A DNA stretch of 64,000 nt from Simonsiella sp051414845 (GCA_051414845.1 CP183313.1:1-64000); one strand, 5' to 3'. Shown: positions 8,003-17,452, counted from the first letter of the stretch. The notes: a model not told the origin generated them from the sequence alone. Made by a program: numbers and translations.

Positions 8003-9445
8003 ATGACCCAAAAACTCAATAATTTTGATATGGTTATCTTCGGTGCAACAGGCGATTTAGCCATGCGCAAACTGCTGCCCTGCCTCTATCAAGCACACGC
8101 TGCAGGTTTATTGCACCCAGAAGGACGCATTTTAGGCGTATCACGCAGCGACTTTGACACCGCCGCATTCTTGGCAAAAGTAGAAACCGACAGCAAAATC
8201 CATGTCAAAAAGAATTTCACCGACGAACTTTGGCAAAGTTTTATTAAACGTATTCAATATCTTACCGTAGACGTATCGCAGCCTGAGCACTTCATTAAAC
8301 TAGGCGAAACCGTCAAAGCGCGCAAAGAAACCGACAACGTCATCATTTACTTATCCACCGCGCCTAAATTTTTTGCCCCCGCTTGCGAAAACCTTGCGAA
8401 AGTTGGCTTAAACGCAGAAAACGTGCGCATCGTATTGGAAAAACCGCTCGGTACAGACCTGAAATCATCGCAACAAATCAATACCGATGTCGCCAAATAT
8501 TTCCAAGAAAACCAAATCTACCGCATTGACCATTATTTAGGCAAAGAAAGCCTGCAAAACGTCCTGCCATTGCGTTTTGGCAATATTTTCTTTGAACAAG
8601 TGTGGAACAAAGATTTTGTCCAATCCGTGCAAATTACCATTGCCGAGCAATTAGGCGTAGAAGAGCGCGGCGAATTCTACGACATCACAGGCGCGTTGCG
8701 CGATATGGTGCAAAACCACTTAATGCAAATGTTGTGTTTTGTGGCGATGGAGCAGCCTAAATCGCTCGCCGCAGATGACGTGCGCGACGAAAAACTCAAA
8801 GTCGTTGCCGCCTTAAAACCGATGACATCGGCAGATGTGGACAAAAACGTCATCCGCGCGCAATACACGCAAACCGCCGAACAAAACGGCTATTTACAAG
8901 AACACAACGTCCCTGCCGACAGCCAAACCGAAACCTACGTCGCCATTCGCGCTGAAATCCAAACGCCGCGTTGGCAAGGCGTGCCATTTTACTTGCGTAC
9001 TGGCAAACGCATGGCAACGCGCAGTGCAAAAATTGTGTTGAATTTCAAAGCACAAAAAAATGGTTTATTCGGACAAAACGCCAATCGTTTGGTCATTTCC
9101 TTGCAGCCCGACGAAACCATCAGCGCAAAATTATTCGTCAAACAAGTCGGTAGCGGCTTGGACGTTGCGCCTGCTGAAATGGTGTTGGACATGGGCAAAG
9201 TCTCCGACGAACGCCGTGCCGAAGCCTATGAATTGCTGTTGCGCGAAGTGATTGACGGACGTTTAAACCTATTCAACCGCCGCGACGAATTAGAAAAAGC
9301 ATGGGAATGGGTGATGCCGATTTTGGACAACTGGGCAACTTCGCCAGTCAAACCATTTGGCTACGCCGCAGGCAGCTGGGGTCCAAAAGAAGCGCAAGAA
9401 CTGTTAGCGCGCGATGGTAATAAATGGCTGGAAGAGCAAGAATAA
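8003..9445 (+). CDS. zwf: Glucose-6-phosphate 1-dehydrogenase
   Basis: Zwf oxidises glucose 6-phosphate to 6-phosphogluconolactone with reduction of NADP+, the entry to the pentose phosphate and Entner-Doudoroff routes. The 480-residue product has the N-terminal dinucleotide-binding motif FGATGDLAMRKLLP, the EKPLGTDL segment, and the active-site signature RIDHYLGKE. It ends with the conserved region around GSWGP. AAGGA sits 6 bases before the ATG. No pgl, edd or eda neighbour is seen, so it looks monocistronic. Downstream lie an uptake sequence and two short palindromic repeats. Confidence 0.97.
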   Translation: MTQKLNNFDMVIFGATGDLAMRKLLPCLYQAHAAGLLHPEGRILGVSRSDFDTAAFLAKVETDSKIHVKKNFTDELWQSFIKRIQYLTVDVSQPEHFIKLGETVKARKETDNVIIYLSTAPKFFAPACENLAKVGLNAENVRIVLEKPLGTDLKSSQQINTDVAKYFQENQIYRIDHYLGKESLQNVLPLRFGNIFFEQVWNKDFVQSVQITIAEQLGVEERGEFYDITGALRDMVQNHLMQMLCFVAMEQPKSLAADDVRDEKLKVVAALKPMTSADVDKNVIRAQYTQTAEQNGYLQEHNVPADSQTETYVAIRAEIQTPRWQGVPFYLRTGKRMATRSAKIVLNFKAQKNGLFGQNANRLVISLQPDETISAKLFVKQVGSGLDVAPAEMVLDMGKVSDERRAEAYELLLREVIDGRLNLFNRRDELEKAWEWVMPILDNWATSPVKPFGYAAGSWGPKEAQELLARDGNKWLEEQE

Positions 9446-9465
9446 GTTTCAGGCAGCCTGAAAAC

Positions 9466-9486
9466 GGAGCGGGAGCGGCTCGCTCC
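9466..9486. repeat. Solo terminal repeat of the GGAGCGGGAGCGGCT element
   Basis: GGAGCGGGAGCGGCT runs directly into CGCTCC, a short self-complementary piece identical to the ends of the MITE-like elements at 17098, 57475 and 60804. It lacks their interior. It sits right after an uptake sequence downstream of zwf. Confidence 0.6.
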
Positions 9487-9522
9487 CAAATCATTATTTA
9501 TAGCAGAGGCACAAATAAGTAA

Positions 9523-9549
9523 GGGCGGATTCCATATCCGCCCCTTTTT
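9523..9549. repeat. Short palindromic repeat with T-tail, copy 2
   Basis: GGGCGGAT and ATCCGCCCC arms flank TCCAT and are followed by TTTTT. It belongs to the family at 7771, 23958 and 24027. The C/G changes in one arm are matched in the other, as expected for a structured RNA or DNA hairpin. It may terminate zwf transcription. Confidence 0.6.
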
Positions 9550-9674
9550 ATTAAGTTGCAGCCATAGGTCGGATACTCGTATCCAACATGCCCTCATTTA
9601 ATCAATATTTGTTTTATTCCCACCACGTCGGATTCAAGAATCAGACCTACACATTTTCAGGCAGCCTGAAACTC

Positions 9675-10613
9675 CTAAACCCACCCCTCAAAAAACCGCA
9701 ACACATTTTCAGGCAGCCAACGCAAATGTCCGCGCCCCGTGCCGCTCACAAAACCCACATGCCCGCCACGTTCAGGCTGCAACAACAACACGCTGCCTGA
9801 AACCTCATCACGTGTTGGCAAAAATGCCTCAGGAAAAAACGGGTCATTACGCGCATTCAGCAGCAAAGTCGGCACAGCCACATTCCGCAAAAACGGCATT
9901 GCCGACGCGCGCGCATAATAATCGTCCTTATCCAAAAAACCATGAATCGGCGCAGTAAAGCGATTGTCAAACTCCGCCAAACTGCGCAACTTCTCGCCCG
10001 AATGCTCCACCTTACTCATCAAAGTCCGCAAAAAATAAGGCGTATAAAGCAAGCGCGGCAAACCCTTTTCCAGTGCGTCGCCCGCCGCTGCCAAGCGCAC
10101 AGGCGAAGAAACCACTGCCGCCGCGCGTGGCAAAGCCTTATCGCCCTGTTCGCCCAAATACTTCGCCAACACATTTCCGCCCAAAGAAACCCCCACCACC
10201 AACAAACAAGCATACCGCTCCGACAACACTTGCAACATATGCGCAACCTCAGGCGAATCCCCCGAATGATAAAGCCGCCGCGAAGTCACGCCACCACAAG
10301 AACGAAAATGCGGCACCACCCCATGCCACCCACGCGCACGTGTCGCCAACATCAACTCCACCGCATAATGGCTCATGCTACCGCCCTCCAAACCATGCAG
10401 TAACACCACGCAAGGCGCATGCTTATCCGCCGCGTCCACAAAATCATAAGCCACCAAATCCTCGCCAAAGCTATCCAAAATCAACTCACGCCGATAATGA
10501 GGCGCAACCGATTGCAACAATTTGGCATACACCGTCTCCCAATTCCCCCCGTTCAACCAACGCGGTGGTGATAATTCAGAAGGTACAAAATAAGAAAAAT
10601 CCAACTCATCCAT
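9675..10613 (-). CDS. Alpha/beta hydrolase, YheT family
   Basis: This is a cytosolic alpha/beta-fold hydrolase of the YheT (AB-hydrolase-4) group; the substrate in this family is not well defined. The 312-residue product has the YheT N-terminus (LSPPRWLNGGNWETVYAKL), an HGLEGGS oxyanion-type turn, the nucleophile elbow VVGVSLGGN, and a late histidine in ERGGHVGFV. The start at 10613 (MDELDFSYF) is preferred; an in-frame ATG 48 bases earlier adds a hydrophobic stretch unlike the family. The gene is convergent with zwf and divergent from the porin. An uptake-sequence fragment lies inside the 3' end (about 9708). Confidence 0.85.
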   Translation of the reverse strand: MDELDFSYFVPSELSPPRWLNGGNWETVYAKLLQSVAPHYRRELILDSFGEDLVAYDFVDAADKHAPCVVLLHGLEGGSMSHYAVELMLATRARGWHGVVPHFRSCGGVTSRRLYHSGDSPEVAHMLQVLSERYACLLVVGVSLGGNVLAKYLGEQGDKALPRAAAVVSSPVRLAAAGDALEKGLPRLLYTPYFLRTLMSKVEHSGEKLRSLAEFDNRFTAPIHGFLDKDDYYARASAMPFLRNVAVPTLLLNARNDPFFPEAFLPTRDEVSGSVLLLQPERGGHVGFVSGTGRGHLRWLPENVLRFFEGWV

Positions 10614-10786
10614 CGTAAAAAATCCAAAAAATAAAAAAGCAACGGATATAAAACCTGCCACACATTATATATATATTCCAATGTACAACCCATTTTCAGG
10701 CAGTCTGAAAAGCAAATAAAGCAAAAGTGCAAAAATACAACACATTCAGAAAACCAATAATTACATACAAAATAGAAAGCAATCAA

Positions 10787-10816
10787 TTGAAAATAAATAA
10801 AAAATAAAAATAAAAT
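10787..10816 (+). promoter_or_regulatory. Candidate sigma-70 promoter for the porin gene
   Basis: TTGAAA (10787-10792) and TAAAAT (10811-10816) are separated by 18 bases in a very A/T-rich stretch. The ~200-base leader that would follow contains the small palindromes CCTGCA...TGCAGG and GCCCAATTGGGC. Other A/T-rich matches nearby are possible, so this is only one candidate. No gene is seen from 10614 to 11022. Confidence 0.35.
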
Positions 10817-11022
10817 AGTCAAGCAGGACTGACAAAATTTGTCGCATTAGCATGTAAAACCCAAGATAGCATTTGTTTTTTAAATCCCAATCAATTATAT
10901 TAACACCTGCAAAACTGCAGGACTGCCCAATTGGGCGGCTCAACAGAAAGATGGAAGATGAGCTTAAATACAACAAGACGCTTCCAAATTTTCCATTCAT
11001 AAAGTAGATAAGGAATACTCTA

Positions 11023-12111
11023 ATGAAAAAAACTCTGATCGCATTAGCATTGACTGCTTTGCCAGTAGTATCTATGGCTGACGTTGTATTGTACGGCGAC
11101 ATCAAAGGTGGTGTTGAAGTTAGCAAAATCAAAGATGTGAAAGGTACAACTACTAATTTGGTTGACTACGGTTCTTACATCGGTTTTAAAGGCTCTGAGC
11201 AATTGAATGGCGACTTGAAAGCCATCTGGCAAGTTGAGCAAAAAGTAGACATCGCTGGCGGTGCTTACGGTAAAAATGGTACTAACGGTTTCGGTACTCG
11301 CGACAGCTTCGTAGGTTTGTCTGGTAACTTCGGTACAGTTAAAGCTGGTTACCAAGAAACTCCTGTTAAAGAATTGAGTGGTAAATTAGACATCTGGAAT
11401 TACGATTCTTCAGCAGCAGGTTTGGGCGTATTTACTCGCAGCAACGATTCTACCAACCGTTATGTTGCTGCAACTTACGAAACACCTAATTTCAATGGTT
11501 TCGGTGCAAAAGTATACGTTTCTCCAAGCGACAACAACAACGGCGATCCTGATAGCACTGTATACGGCGCAAGCTTGAGCTTCGGTCAAGAAACTGGTTT
11601 CTTCGCTGACTTGGCTGGTACTTATGTACGCGGTGGTGATGCTAATGCATACGGTAACGATAAATATGCAGGTCAAGGTTTGGCACAATTGGGCTACCAA
11701 GATGCTAAATGGTTGGCTGGTGTTGGTTACCAATTCTCTAAAAACGTTGACCGCGTAGAAAACTTTGGTTTTGGTTTGGACAGCCAAGCATTTGTAACTC
11801 GTGCAAATGAAGCTGTATTGACTGGTGCTTACAATGTAGATGATGCTTTGCGTTTGAAAGCTACTGCTGCATACGGATGGGGCTTAAAAGGTATCGCAGC
11901 TAATGGCGGTCAAGAGTTCAAATTAGGCAAAGGTCGTTACTACCAAGGTATCATCGGTGCGGATTACGCATTGTCTAAACGTACTGTAGCTAATGCACAA
12001 ATTGGTTACGTTCAAGCTGACGTAATGACTCCTGCTGGCTTGAAACGTGGTGAAACTAGCACCAAAGTACGCGGCGGTACTGTATCAGTTGGTGTATCAC
12101 ACAAATTCTAA
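11023..12111 (+). CDS. Major outer-membrane porin, Neisserial porin family
   Basis: This is a trimeric 16-stranded beta-barrel general porin of the PorB/PorA-like family in the outer membrane. The 362-residue product has a clear signal peptide (MKKTLIALALTALPVVSMA) and then DVVLYGDIKGGVEVSK, the standard mature N-terminus of Neisseria porins. It contains the conserved DSFVGLSG strand and ends in an outer-membrane C-terminal phenylalanine (VGVSHKF). Codons differ from the neighbours: uniform use of GGT, GCT and AAA-type codons, as expected for a very highly expressed gene. It has no uptake sequence inside. It is monocistronic, with a strong terminator just downstream. Confidence 0.95.
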   Translation: MKKTLIALALTALPVVSMADVVLYGDIKGGVEVSKIKDVKGTTTNLVDYGSYIGFKGSEQLNGDLKAIWQVEQKVDIAGGAYGKNGTNGFGTRDSFVGLSGNFGTVKAGYQETPVKELSGKLDIWNYDSSAAGLGVFTRSNDSTNRYVAATYETPNFNGFGAKVYVSPSDNNNGDPDSTVYGASLSFGQETGFFADLAGTYVRGGDANAYGNDKYAGQGLAQLGYQDAKWLAGVGYQFSKNVDRVENFGFGLDSQAFVTRANEAVLTGAYNVDDALRLKATAAYGWGLKGIAANGGQEFKLGKGRYYQGIIGADYALSKRTVANAQIGYVQADVMTPAGLKRGETSTKVRGGTVSVGVSHKF

Positions 12112-12150
12112 TTTAAATCCTAGTATTTAGCTTAGTAAAAGTTATAACAA

Positions 12151-12186
12151 TAACCCTACCATTTAAAAATGGTAGGGTTATTTGTT
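12151..12186 (+). terminator. Intrinsic terminator of the porin gene
   Basis: TAACCCTACCATTT and AAATGGTAGGGTTA are perfect 14-base arms around a three-base loop, followed by a T-rich tail. It is 40 bases after the porin stop codon. Confidence 0.85.
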
Positions 12187-12312
12187 TTATGAAGCTTGTA
12201 CAAGCTTAATCAATTAGAGGGCTTTTAGACTCAAATCTTAGTCAATCTCTTCCAAACAGCCTAATGTTTTTCTAAAGACTTAGTTTAAATCCTTACAAAA
12301 TCTAACTAACTC

Positions 12313-12341
12313 TTGTCAAAAGAGTACATTTTGTTTAAAAT
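12313..12341 (+). promoter_or_regulatory. Sigma-70 promoter upstream of carAB
   Basis: TTGTCA (12313-12318) and TAAAAT (12336-12341) have exactly 17 bases between them. Transcription would begin near 12349, about 310 bases before carA and about 30 bases before a strong terminator hairpin. This is the best promoter match in the gap. Confidence 0.6.
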
Positions 12342-12379
12342 ACACTGCTTTCACGGTTCAAGTAAACCGCACAAGAAAG

Positions 12380-12420
12380 CACGCCACACAGTCCAACGAT
12401 TGTGTCGCGTGTTTTTTTTT
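12380..12420 (+). terminator. Leader terminator (possible attenuator) before carAB
   Basis: CACGCCACACA (12380-12390) pairs with TGTGTCGCGTG (12401-12411) with one mismatch, around a 10-base loop, and is followed at once by nine T residues. It lies between the only good promoter and carA. So either it attenuates carAB or the promoter makes a short separate RNA. No leader peptide with a clear role was seen. Confidence 0.6.
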
Positions 12421-12508
12421 AGCCAAAATTTGGCAAACCGATTTTATCTGTGTGCATGGCGATAATCACGCTGCGGAAACCCTCGCATTTTCAGGCAGCC
12501 TGAAAACT

Positions 12509-12576
12509 GTAGGTTGGGTTGTAAACCTAACGTTTTCTGCATATGAACTGTTTTGTTGGGTCACGACCCAACCTAC
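12509..12576. repeat. GTAGG...CCTAC palindromic element in the carA leader
   Basis: GTAGGTTGGGT at the left end is complementary to ACCCAACCTAC at the right end. The interior contains a second partial pairing (GTTGGGT near the right end). Related elements with different but self-complementary arms occur at 25684-25753, 41820-41892 and 51398-51461. This copy sits between the leader terminator and the carA start, flanked by two uptake sequences. Confidence 0.65.
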
Positions 12577-12658
12577 TCATGCAGAAACTTTCAGGCAGCC
12601 TGAAACCTTGCCACCCCAAAATTCCCACAAAAAATCGTATCATTCAGGAGTTCAAAAA

Positions 12659-13789
12659 ATGTCTATCCCAGCCCTACTCGTACTCGCAGACGGCAGCGTT
12701 TTCCACGGCACATCAGTCGGTTACAACGGCAGCACTTCGGGCGAAATCGTGTTCAACACCGCCATCACAGGCTATCAAGAAATCCTGACCGACCCATCTT
12801 ACGCCAAACAAATCGTTACGCTGACCTATCCGCACATCGGCAACACAGGCGCAAACAGCGAAGACACCGAAAGCCGTGCCGTGTATGCCGCAGGTTTGAT
12901 TATTCGTGATTTGCCTTTATTGCACAGCAATTTCCGCGCCGAAGAAAGTTTGCAAGAGTATTTGGTTCGCAATGAAACGGTGGCGATTGCTGACATTGAC
13001 ACTCGCCGTTTAACGCGAATTTTGCGCGACAAAGGCGCACAAGCTGGCGCGATTTTGACGGGAGACAACGCGACCGTGGAACAAGCGCAAAAATTGATTG
13101 CCGAATTCGGCAGCATGGCAGGCAAAGATTTAGCCAAAGAAGTTACCTGCGACAAACCTTATGAATGGAAAGAAGGCGAATGGGCGTTGGGCGAAGGTTT
13201 TAGGCAGCCTGAAACGCCGTTGCACGTTGCGGTGTACGATTTTGGCGTGAAAAGCAATATTTTGCGTATGTTGGCGCAACGCGGTTGCCGCTTGACCGTG
13301 TTCCCAGCGCAAACGCCTGCTGCGTATGTGTTGGCGACCAATCCTGATGGCGTGTTCTTGTCCAACGGTCCGGGCGACCCAGAGCCGTGCGATTACGCGA
13401 TTGAAGCAATCCGCGAAATTTTGGCAACGAAAAAACCTGTGTTCGGCATTTGCTTGGGACACCAATTATTGGGTTTGGCGAGCGGCGCGAAAACGTCCAA
13501 AATGCCATTCGGACACCACGGCGCGAACCATCCTGTGCAAGATTTGGACAGCGGCAAAGTGATGATTACCAGCCAAAACCATGGTTTCCAAGTAGATGAA
13601 AACACGCTGCCTGAAAATGTACGTGTAACACATCGTTCGCTGTTTGATAACACGGTGCAAGGCATTGAATTGACCAATCAAAGCGCGTTCAGTTTTCAAG
13701 GACACCCAGAGGCAAGCCCAGGTCCGCATGATTTGAGTGAGTTGTTTGACCGTTTTATTGGCGAAATTAAGGCGGCGAAACAAGTGTAA
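12659..13789 (+). CDS. carA: Carbamoyl-phosphate synthase small subunit (glutaminase)
   Basis: CarA hydrolyses glutamine and channels ammonia to CarB for carbamoyl phosphate, the precursor of pyrimidines and arginine. The 376-residue product has the CarA N-terminal domain (ALLVLADGSVFHG) and a class I glutamine amidotransferase domain with nucleophile motif GICLGHQLLGLA and the histidine-glutamate pair in GHPEASPGP. The start at 12659 has AGGAG 8 bases upstream; the reading frame stays open further 5' only through repeat DNA. An uptake sequence at about 13200 encodes FRQPET between the domains. carB follows after 55 bases, unlike the long variable spacer reported between these genes in Neisseria gonorrhoeae. 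Confidence 0.97.
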   Translation: MSIPALLVLADGSVFHGTSVGYNGSTSGEIVFNTAITGYQEILTDPSYAKQIVTLTYPHIGNTGANSEDTESRAVYAAGLIIRDLPLLHSNFRAEESLQEYLVRNETVAIADIDTRRLTRILRDKGAQAGAILTGDNATVEQAQKLIAEFGSMAGKDLAKEVTCDKPYEWKEGEWALGEGFRQPETPLHVAVYDFGVKSNILRMLAQRGCRLTVFPAQTPAAYVLATNPDGVFLSNGPGDPEPCDYAIEAIREILATKKPVFGICLGHQLLGLASGAKTSKMPFGHHGANHPVQDLDSGKVMITSQNHGFQVDENTLPENVRVTHRSLFDNTVQGIELTNQSAFSFQGHPEASPGPHDLSELFDRFIGEIKAAKQV

Positions 13790-13844
13790 ATCGTTTTCAG
13801 GCAGCCTGAAAAAATCAATTGAATTAAATTATTAGAGAAATATC

Positions 13845-16800
13845 ATGCCCAAAAGAACCGACCTAAAATCCATTTTAATCATCGGCGCAGGTCCCATTGT
13901 GATTGGACAAGCCTGTGAATTTGACTACTCTGGCGCACAAGCGTGTAAAGCCTTGCGCGAAGAGGGCTACAAAGTCATCTTGGTCAATTCCAATCCCGCC
14001 ACGATTATGACCGACCCCGAAATGGCGGACGTTACCTACATTGAGCCAATCATGTGGCAGACGGTGGAAAAAATCATCGCTAAAGAACGCCCAGACGCGA
14101 TTTTGCCGACTATGGGCGGACAAACTGCGTTGAATTGCGCCTTGGATTTGGCGCGTAACGGCGTGTTGGCTAAATACAATGTGGAATTGATTGGCGCAAC
14201 CGAAGACGCGATTGACAAAGCCGAAGACCGCGGTCGCTTTAAAGAAGCGATGGAAAAAATCGGCTTGCATTGCCCCAAATCATTCGTTTGCCACACCATG
14301 AACGAGGCGTTACGCGCCCAAGAAGAAGTGGGTTTCCCCACCTTAATTCGCCCTTCTTTCACAATGGGCGGTTCGGGCGGCGGCATTGCCTACAACAAAG
14401 ACGAATTTGTCGCCATTTGCGAACGCGGTTTTGACGCATCGCCCACCCACGAATTGTTGATTGAACAATCCGTTTTGGGCTGGAAAGAGTACGAAATGGA
14501 AGTCGTGCGTGACAAAAACGACAACTGCATCATCGTGTGTTCCATTGAAAACTTTGACCCCATGGGCGTACACACAGGCGACAGCATTACCGTTGCCCCC
14601 GCGCAAACTTTGACCGATAAAGAATACCAAATCATGCGTAACGCCAGCTTGGCGGTATTGCGCGAAATTGGCGTGGACACGGGTGGTTCCAACGTGCAAT
14701 TTGCCGTAAACCCTGCCAATGGCGAGATGATTGTGATTGAGATGAATCCGCGCGTGTCGCGTTCATCGGCGTTGGCTTCAAAAGCGACTGGTTTCCCGAT
14801 TGCGAAAGTGGCGGCGAAATTGGCAGTTGGCTTCACGTTGGATGAGTTGCGTAACGACATCACGGGCGGCAAAACGCCTGCGTCTTTTGAGCCGTCTATT
14901 GATTATGTGGTTACCAAAATTCCACGTTTCGCGTTTGAAAAATTCCCTGCGGCGGATGACCGTTTGACCACGCAAATGAAATCGGTCGGCGAAGTGATGG
15001 CGATGGGGCGCACTTTGCAAGAATCCATGCAAAAAGCCTTGCGCGGCTTGGAAACGGGCTTGTGCGGTTTCAATTCAAAATCGGGCGACAAAGACGAAAT
15101 CCGCCGCGAATTGGCGAACCCTGGCCCTGAACGCATTTTGTATGTGGTGGACGCATTCCGCGCTGGTCTCACGTTAGCCGAAATTCACGACATTTGCGCG
15201 ATTGACCCATGGTTTTTGGCGCAGATTGAAGACATTGTGCGCGAAGAAAATCAAATCGTTTCAGGCAGCCTGCAAGATTTGGATTTTGCCAACTTGCGAC
15301 GTTTGAAACGCAAAGGTTTTTCGGATAAACGCATTGCCGAATTGTTGGGGCTGCCTGAAAAACAAATCCGTGAACATCGTTACGCTTTGAATTTGCACCC
15401 CGTTTACAAGCGCGTGGATTCGTGCGCGGCGGAATTTGCCAGCGACACAGCGTATTTGTATTCATCGTATGAAGAAGAATGCGAAGCGCGTCCGTCCGAC
15501 CGCAAAAAAGTGATGATTTTGGGTGGTGGCCCGAACCGCATTGGTCAAGGCATTGAGTTTGACTATTGCTGTGTCCATGCGGCGTTGTCGTTGCGCGAAT
15601 CGGGTTTTGAAACGATTATGGTGAACTGCAACCCTGAAACCGTTTCCACCGATTTTGACACGTCCGACCGCTTGTATTTTGAGCCGCTGACGCTGGAAGA
15701 CGTGTTGGAAATCGTCCGCAAAGAAAATCCGTGGGGCGTGATTGTGCATTATGGCGGTCAAACGCCGTTGAAATTGGCGAATGCGCTGGTGGAAAATGGC
15801 GTGAATATTATTGGCACGTCCGCCGACAGCATTGACGCGGCGGAAGACCGTGAGCGTTTCCAAAAAGTGTTGCACGATTTGGGCTTGCGCCAACCGCCAA
15901 ACCGCACGGCGCGCGCGGAAGATGAAGCCTTGCGTTTGGCGGAAGAAATTGGTTATCCGCTCGTGGTGCGTCCGTCTTATGTATTGGGTGGTCGTGCGAT
16001 GCAAGTTGTTCATTCTGCGGAACAATTACAGCGTTATATGCGTGAAGCGGTGCAAGTTTCCAACGATAGCCCTGTATTGCTGGACTTTTTCTTGAACAAT
16101 GCGATTGAAGTAGATGTGGATTGCGTGTCGGATGGCAAAGAAGTCGTGATTGGTGGCATTATGCAGCACGTTGAACAAGCGGGCATTCACTCGGGCGACT
16201 CGGCTTGCTCGTTGCCACCGTATTCGTTAAGCGTTGAAATTCAAGACGAAATTCGCCGCCAAACCAAAGCGATGGCGTACGCGCTGAACGTGGTCGGCTT
16301 GATGAACGTGCAATTTGCGGTGCAAGATGGTGTGGTGTATGTGTTGGAAGTGAACCCACGCGCCAGCCGTACCGTGCCGTTTGTGTCCAAAGCAACTAGC
16401 GTGGCGTGGGCAAAAGCAGGTGCGCGCGCAATGGCAGGAATTTCTTTGCAAGAACAAGGCATTACCAGCGAAATTATCCCCGATTTCTACGCAGTGAAAG
16501 AAGCGGTGTTCCCGTTCATCAAATTCCCTGGTGTGGACACGATTTTGGGCCCCGAAATGCGCTCAACAGGCGAAGTAATGGGCGTGGCGGAAACCTTTGG
16601 CGAGGCGTATTTGAAAGCGCAACTGGGCGCGGGCGAGCGTTTCGGCAAAACGGGCAAAGTATTTATTGCCGTTCGCGATGAAGATAAGCTGTTGATTTTG
16701 CAAACGGCGAAAAATTTCCAAGCCTTGGGTTATGGTGTTTGCGCCACTCGTGGCACGGCGGCGTACTTGGCGGAACACGGCATCATCGCGCAAGCGGTGA

Positions 16801-17054
16801 ACAAGGTGCGCGAAGGTCGTCCGCATATTGTGGATATGATTAAGAATGGCGAAGTTACAGTGGTCATCAACACCGTCAGCAGCGATACTTATTCTATTGG
16901 CGACAGTCAAGAAATCCGCCGCAGCGCACTGAATCAACGCGTGCCACAATACACCACCATTGCAGGCGGTGAAGCGACGAGCGAAGGATTGAAATCACTC
17001 AATGAAATCAATGTGTTCAGCGTGCAAGAATTGCATGAACGGTTGAAAAAATAA
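13845..17054 (+). CDS. carB: Carbamoyl-phosphate synthase large subunit
   Basis: CarB makes carbamoyl phosphate from bicarbonate, ammonia and two ATP. The 1069-residue product shows the duplicated ATP-grasp architecture. The first half opens with SILIIGAGPIVIGQACEFDY and the second with KVMILGGGPNRIGQGIEFDY. Each half has a PSFTMGG/PSYVLGG loop and a VIEMNPRVSRSSALASKATG-type motif. The C-terminal ~130 residues form the allosteric methylglyoxal-synthase-like domain. An uptake sequence at about 15260 encodes VSGSLQ between the halves. The gene follows carA and probably shares its transcript. Confidence 0.98.
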   Translation: MPKRTDLKSILIIGAGPIVIGQACEFDYSGAQACKALREEGYKVILVNSNPATIMTDPEMADVTYIEPIMWQTVEKIIAKERPDAILPTMGGQTALNCALDLARNGVLAKYNVELIGATEDAIDKAEDRGRFKEAMEKIGLHCPKSFVCHTMNEALRAQEEVGFPTLIRPSFTMGGSGGGIAYNKDEFVAICERGFDASPTHELLIEQSVLGWKEYEMEVVRDKNDNCIIVCSIENFDPMGVHTGDSITVAPAQTLTDKEYQIMRNASLAVLREIGVDTGGSNVQFAVNPANGEMIVIEMNPRVSRSSALASKATGFPIAKVAAKLAVGFTLDELRNDITGGKTPASFEPSIDYVVTKIPRFAFEKFPAADDRLTTQMKSVGEVMAMGRTLQESMQKALRGLETGLCGFNSKSGDKDEIRRELANPGPERILYVVDAFRAGLTLAEIHDICAIDPWFLAQIEDIVREENQIVSGSLQDLDFANLRRLKRKGFSDKRIAELLGLPEKQIREHRYALNLHPVYKRVDSCAAEFASDTAYLYSSYEEECEARPSDRKKVMILGGGPNRIGQGIEFDYCCVHAALSLRESGFETIMVNCNPETVSTDFDTSDRLYFEPLTLEDVLEIVRKENPWGVIVHYGGQTPLKLANALVENGVNIIGTSADSIDAAEDRERFQKVLHDLGLRQPPNRTARAEDEALRLAEEIGYPLVVRPSYVLGGRAMQVVHSAEQLQRYMREAVQVSNDSPVLLDFFLNNAIEVDVDCVSDGKEVVIGGIMQHVEQAGIHSGDSACSLPPYSLSVEIQDEIRRQTKAMAYALNVVGLMNVQFAVQDGVVYVLEVNPRASRTVPFVSKATSVAWAKAGARAMAGISLQEQGITSEIIPDFYAVKEAVFPFIKFPGVDTILGPEMRSTGEVMGVAETFGEAYLKAQLGAGERFGKTGKVFIAVRDEDKLLILQTAKNFQALGYGVCATRGTAAYLAEHGIIAQAVNKVREGRPHIVDMIKNGEVTVVINTVSSDTYSIGDSQEIRRSALNQRVPQYTTIAGGEATSEGLKSLNEINVFSVQELHERLKK

Positions 17055-17097
17055 GTGATGATGAGCTAAAAGGCTGCCTGAAAGCTTTGTAAAACTT

Positions 17098-17230
17098 GGA
17101 GCGGGGGTGGCTAATGCCTACGTCATGGCAGTTTGTTGCCAAATCAAAGATTTGGACAAACTATCCAGCGTCTGCATCTTCAGTTAAAATTCTTTCATTA
17201 AAAAGTTGGGAGCGAGCCGCTCCCGCTCCA
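17098..17230. mobile_element. MITE-like element, GGAGCGGGAGCGGCT family, copy A
   Basis: The element starts GGAGCGGGGGTGGCT and ends with the inverted AGCCGCTCCCGCTCC. The interior carries CATGGCAGTTTGTTGCCAAA, shared with copies at 57475-57618 and 60804-60881, and AAACTATCCAGC, shared with the first of these. It codes for no protein. An uptake sequence and CTTTGTAAAA sit directly to its left, the same arrangement as next to the other copies. The rest of the carB-aroG gap is very A/T-rich. Confidence 0.7.
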
Positions 17231-17423
17231 TTTTTCATTTCAGGCAGCCTGAAAAGGTTTTGCAAAGGTTTCAGGCTGAAAGCTTATAATTATGTTTAGT
17301 GATTGGTTCAAAAGAACTTATTGAAATTTTATGCTTATTTTCTTTTTAAATTGAATTAATTTTAAATTTAATGAAGTTTTTTACAAAATAATAAAATTAA
17401 ATTTCAAGAAAATGATTTTCTTC

Positions 17424-17452
17424 TTGCTAAATGCAATGTAAAGCCGTATTCT
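17424..17452 (+). promoter_or_regulatory. Candidate sigma-70 promoter for aroG
   Basis: TTGCTA (17424-17429) and TATTCT (17447-17452) are 17 bases apart, 36 bases before the aroG start codon. A TTGACA at 17452 also exists but has no -10 at proper distance before the start codon. Confidence 0.4.

Noticed and set aside
10553..10822. An A/T-rich minus-strand reading frame of about 89 codons upstream of the porin
   Set aside because: It is a low-complexity run of hydrophobic residues from A/T-rich DNA that overlaps the YheT-type gene start and an uptake sequence, with no ribosome site.
11044..11355. Antisense frames within the porin gene
   Set aside because: They arise from the strong codon bias of the porin and have no start signals.
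12349..12379. A pyrimidine riboswitch or leader peptide before carA
   Set aside because: No leader reading frame or recognised riboswitch core was seen; only the promoter and terminator can be supported.
15462..16025. A 187-codon antisense frame within carB
   Set aside because: It lies wholly inside a clear CarB ATP-grasp region and its composition mirrors the sense codons.
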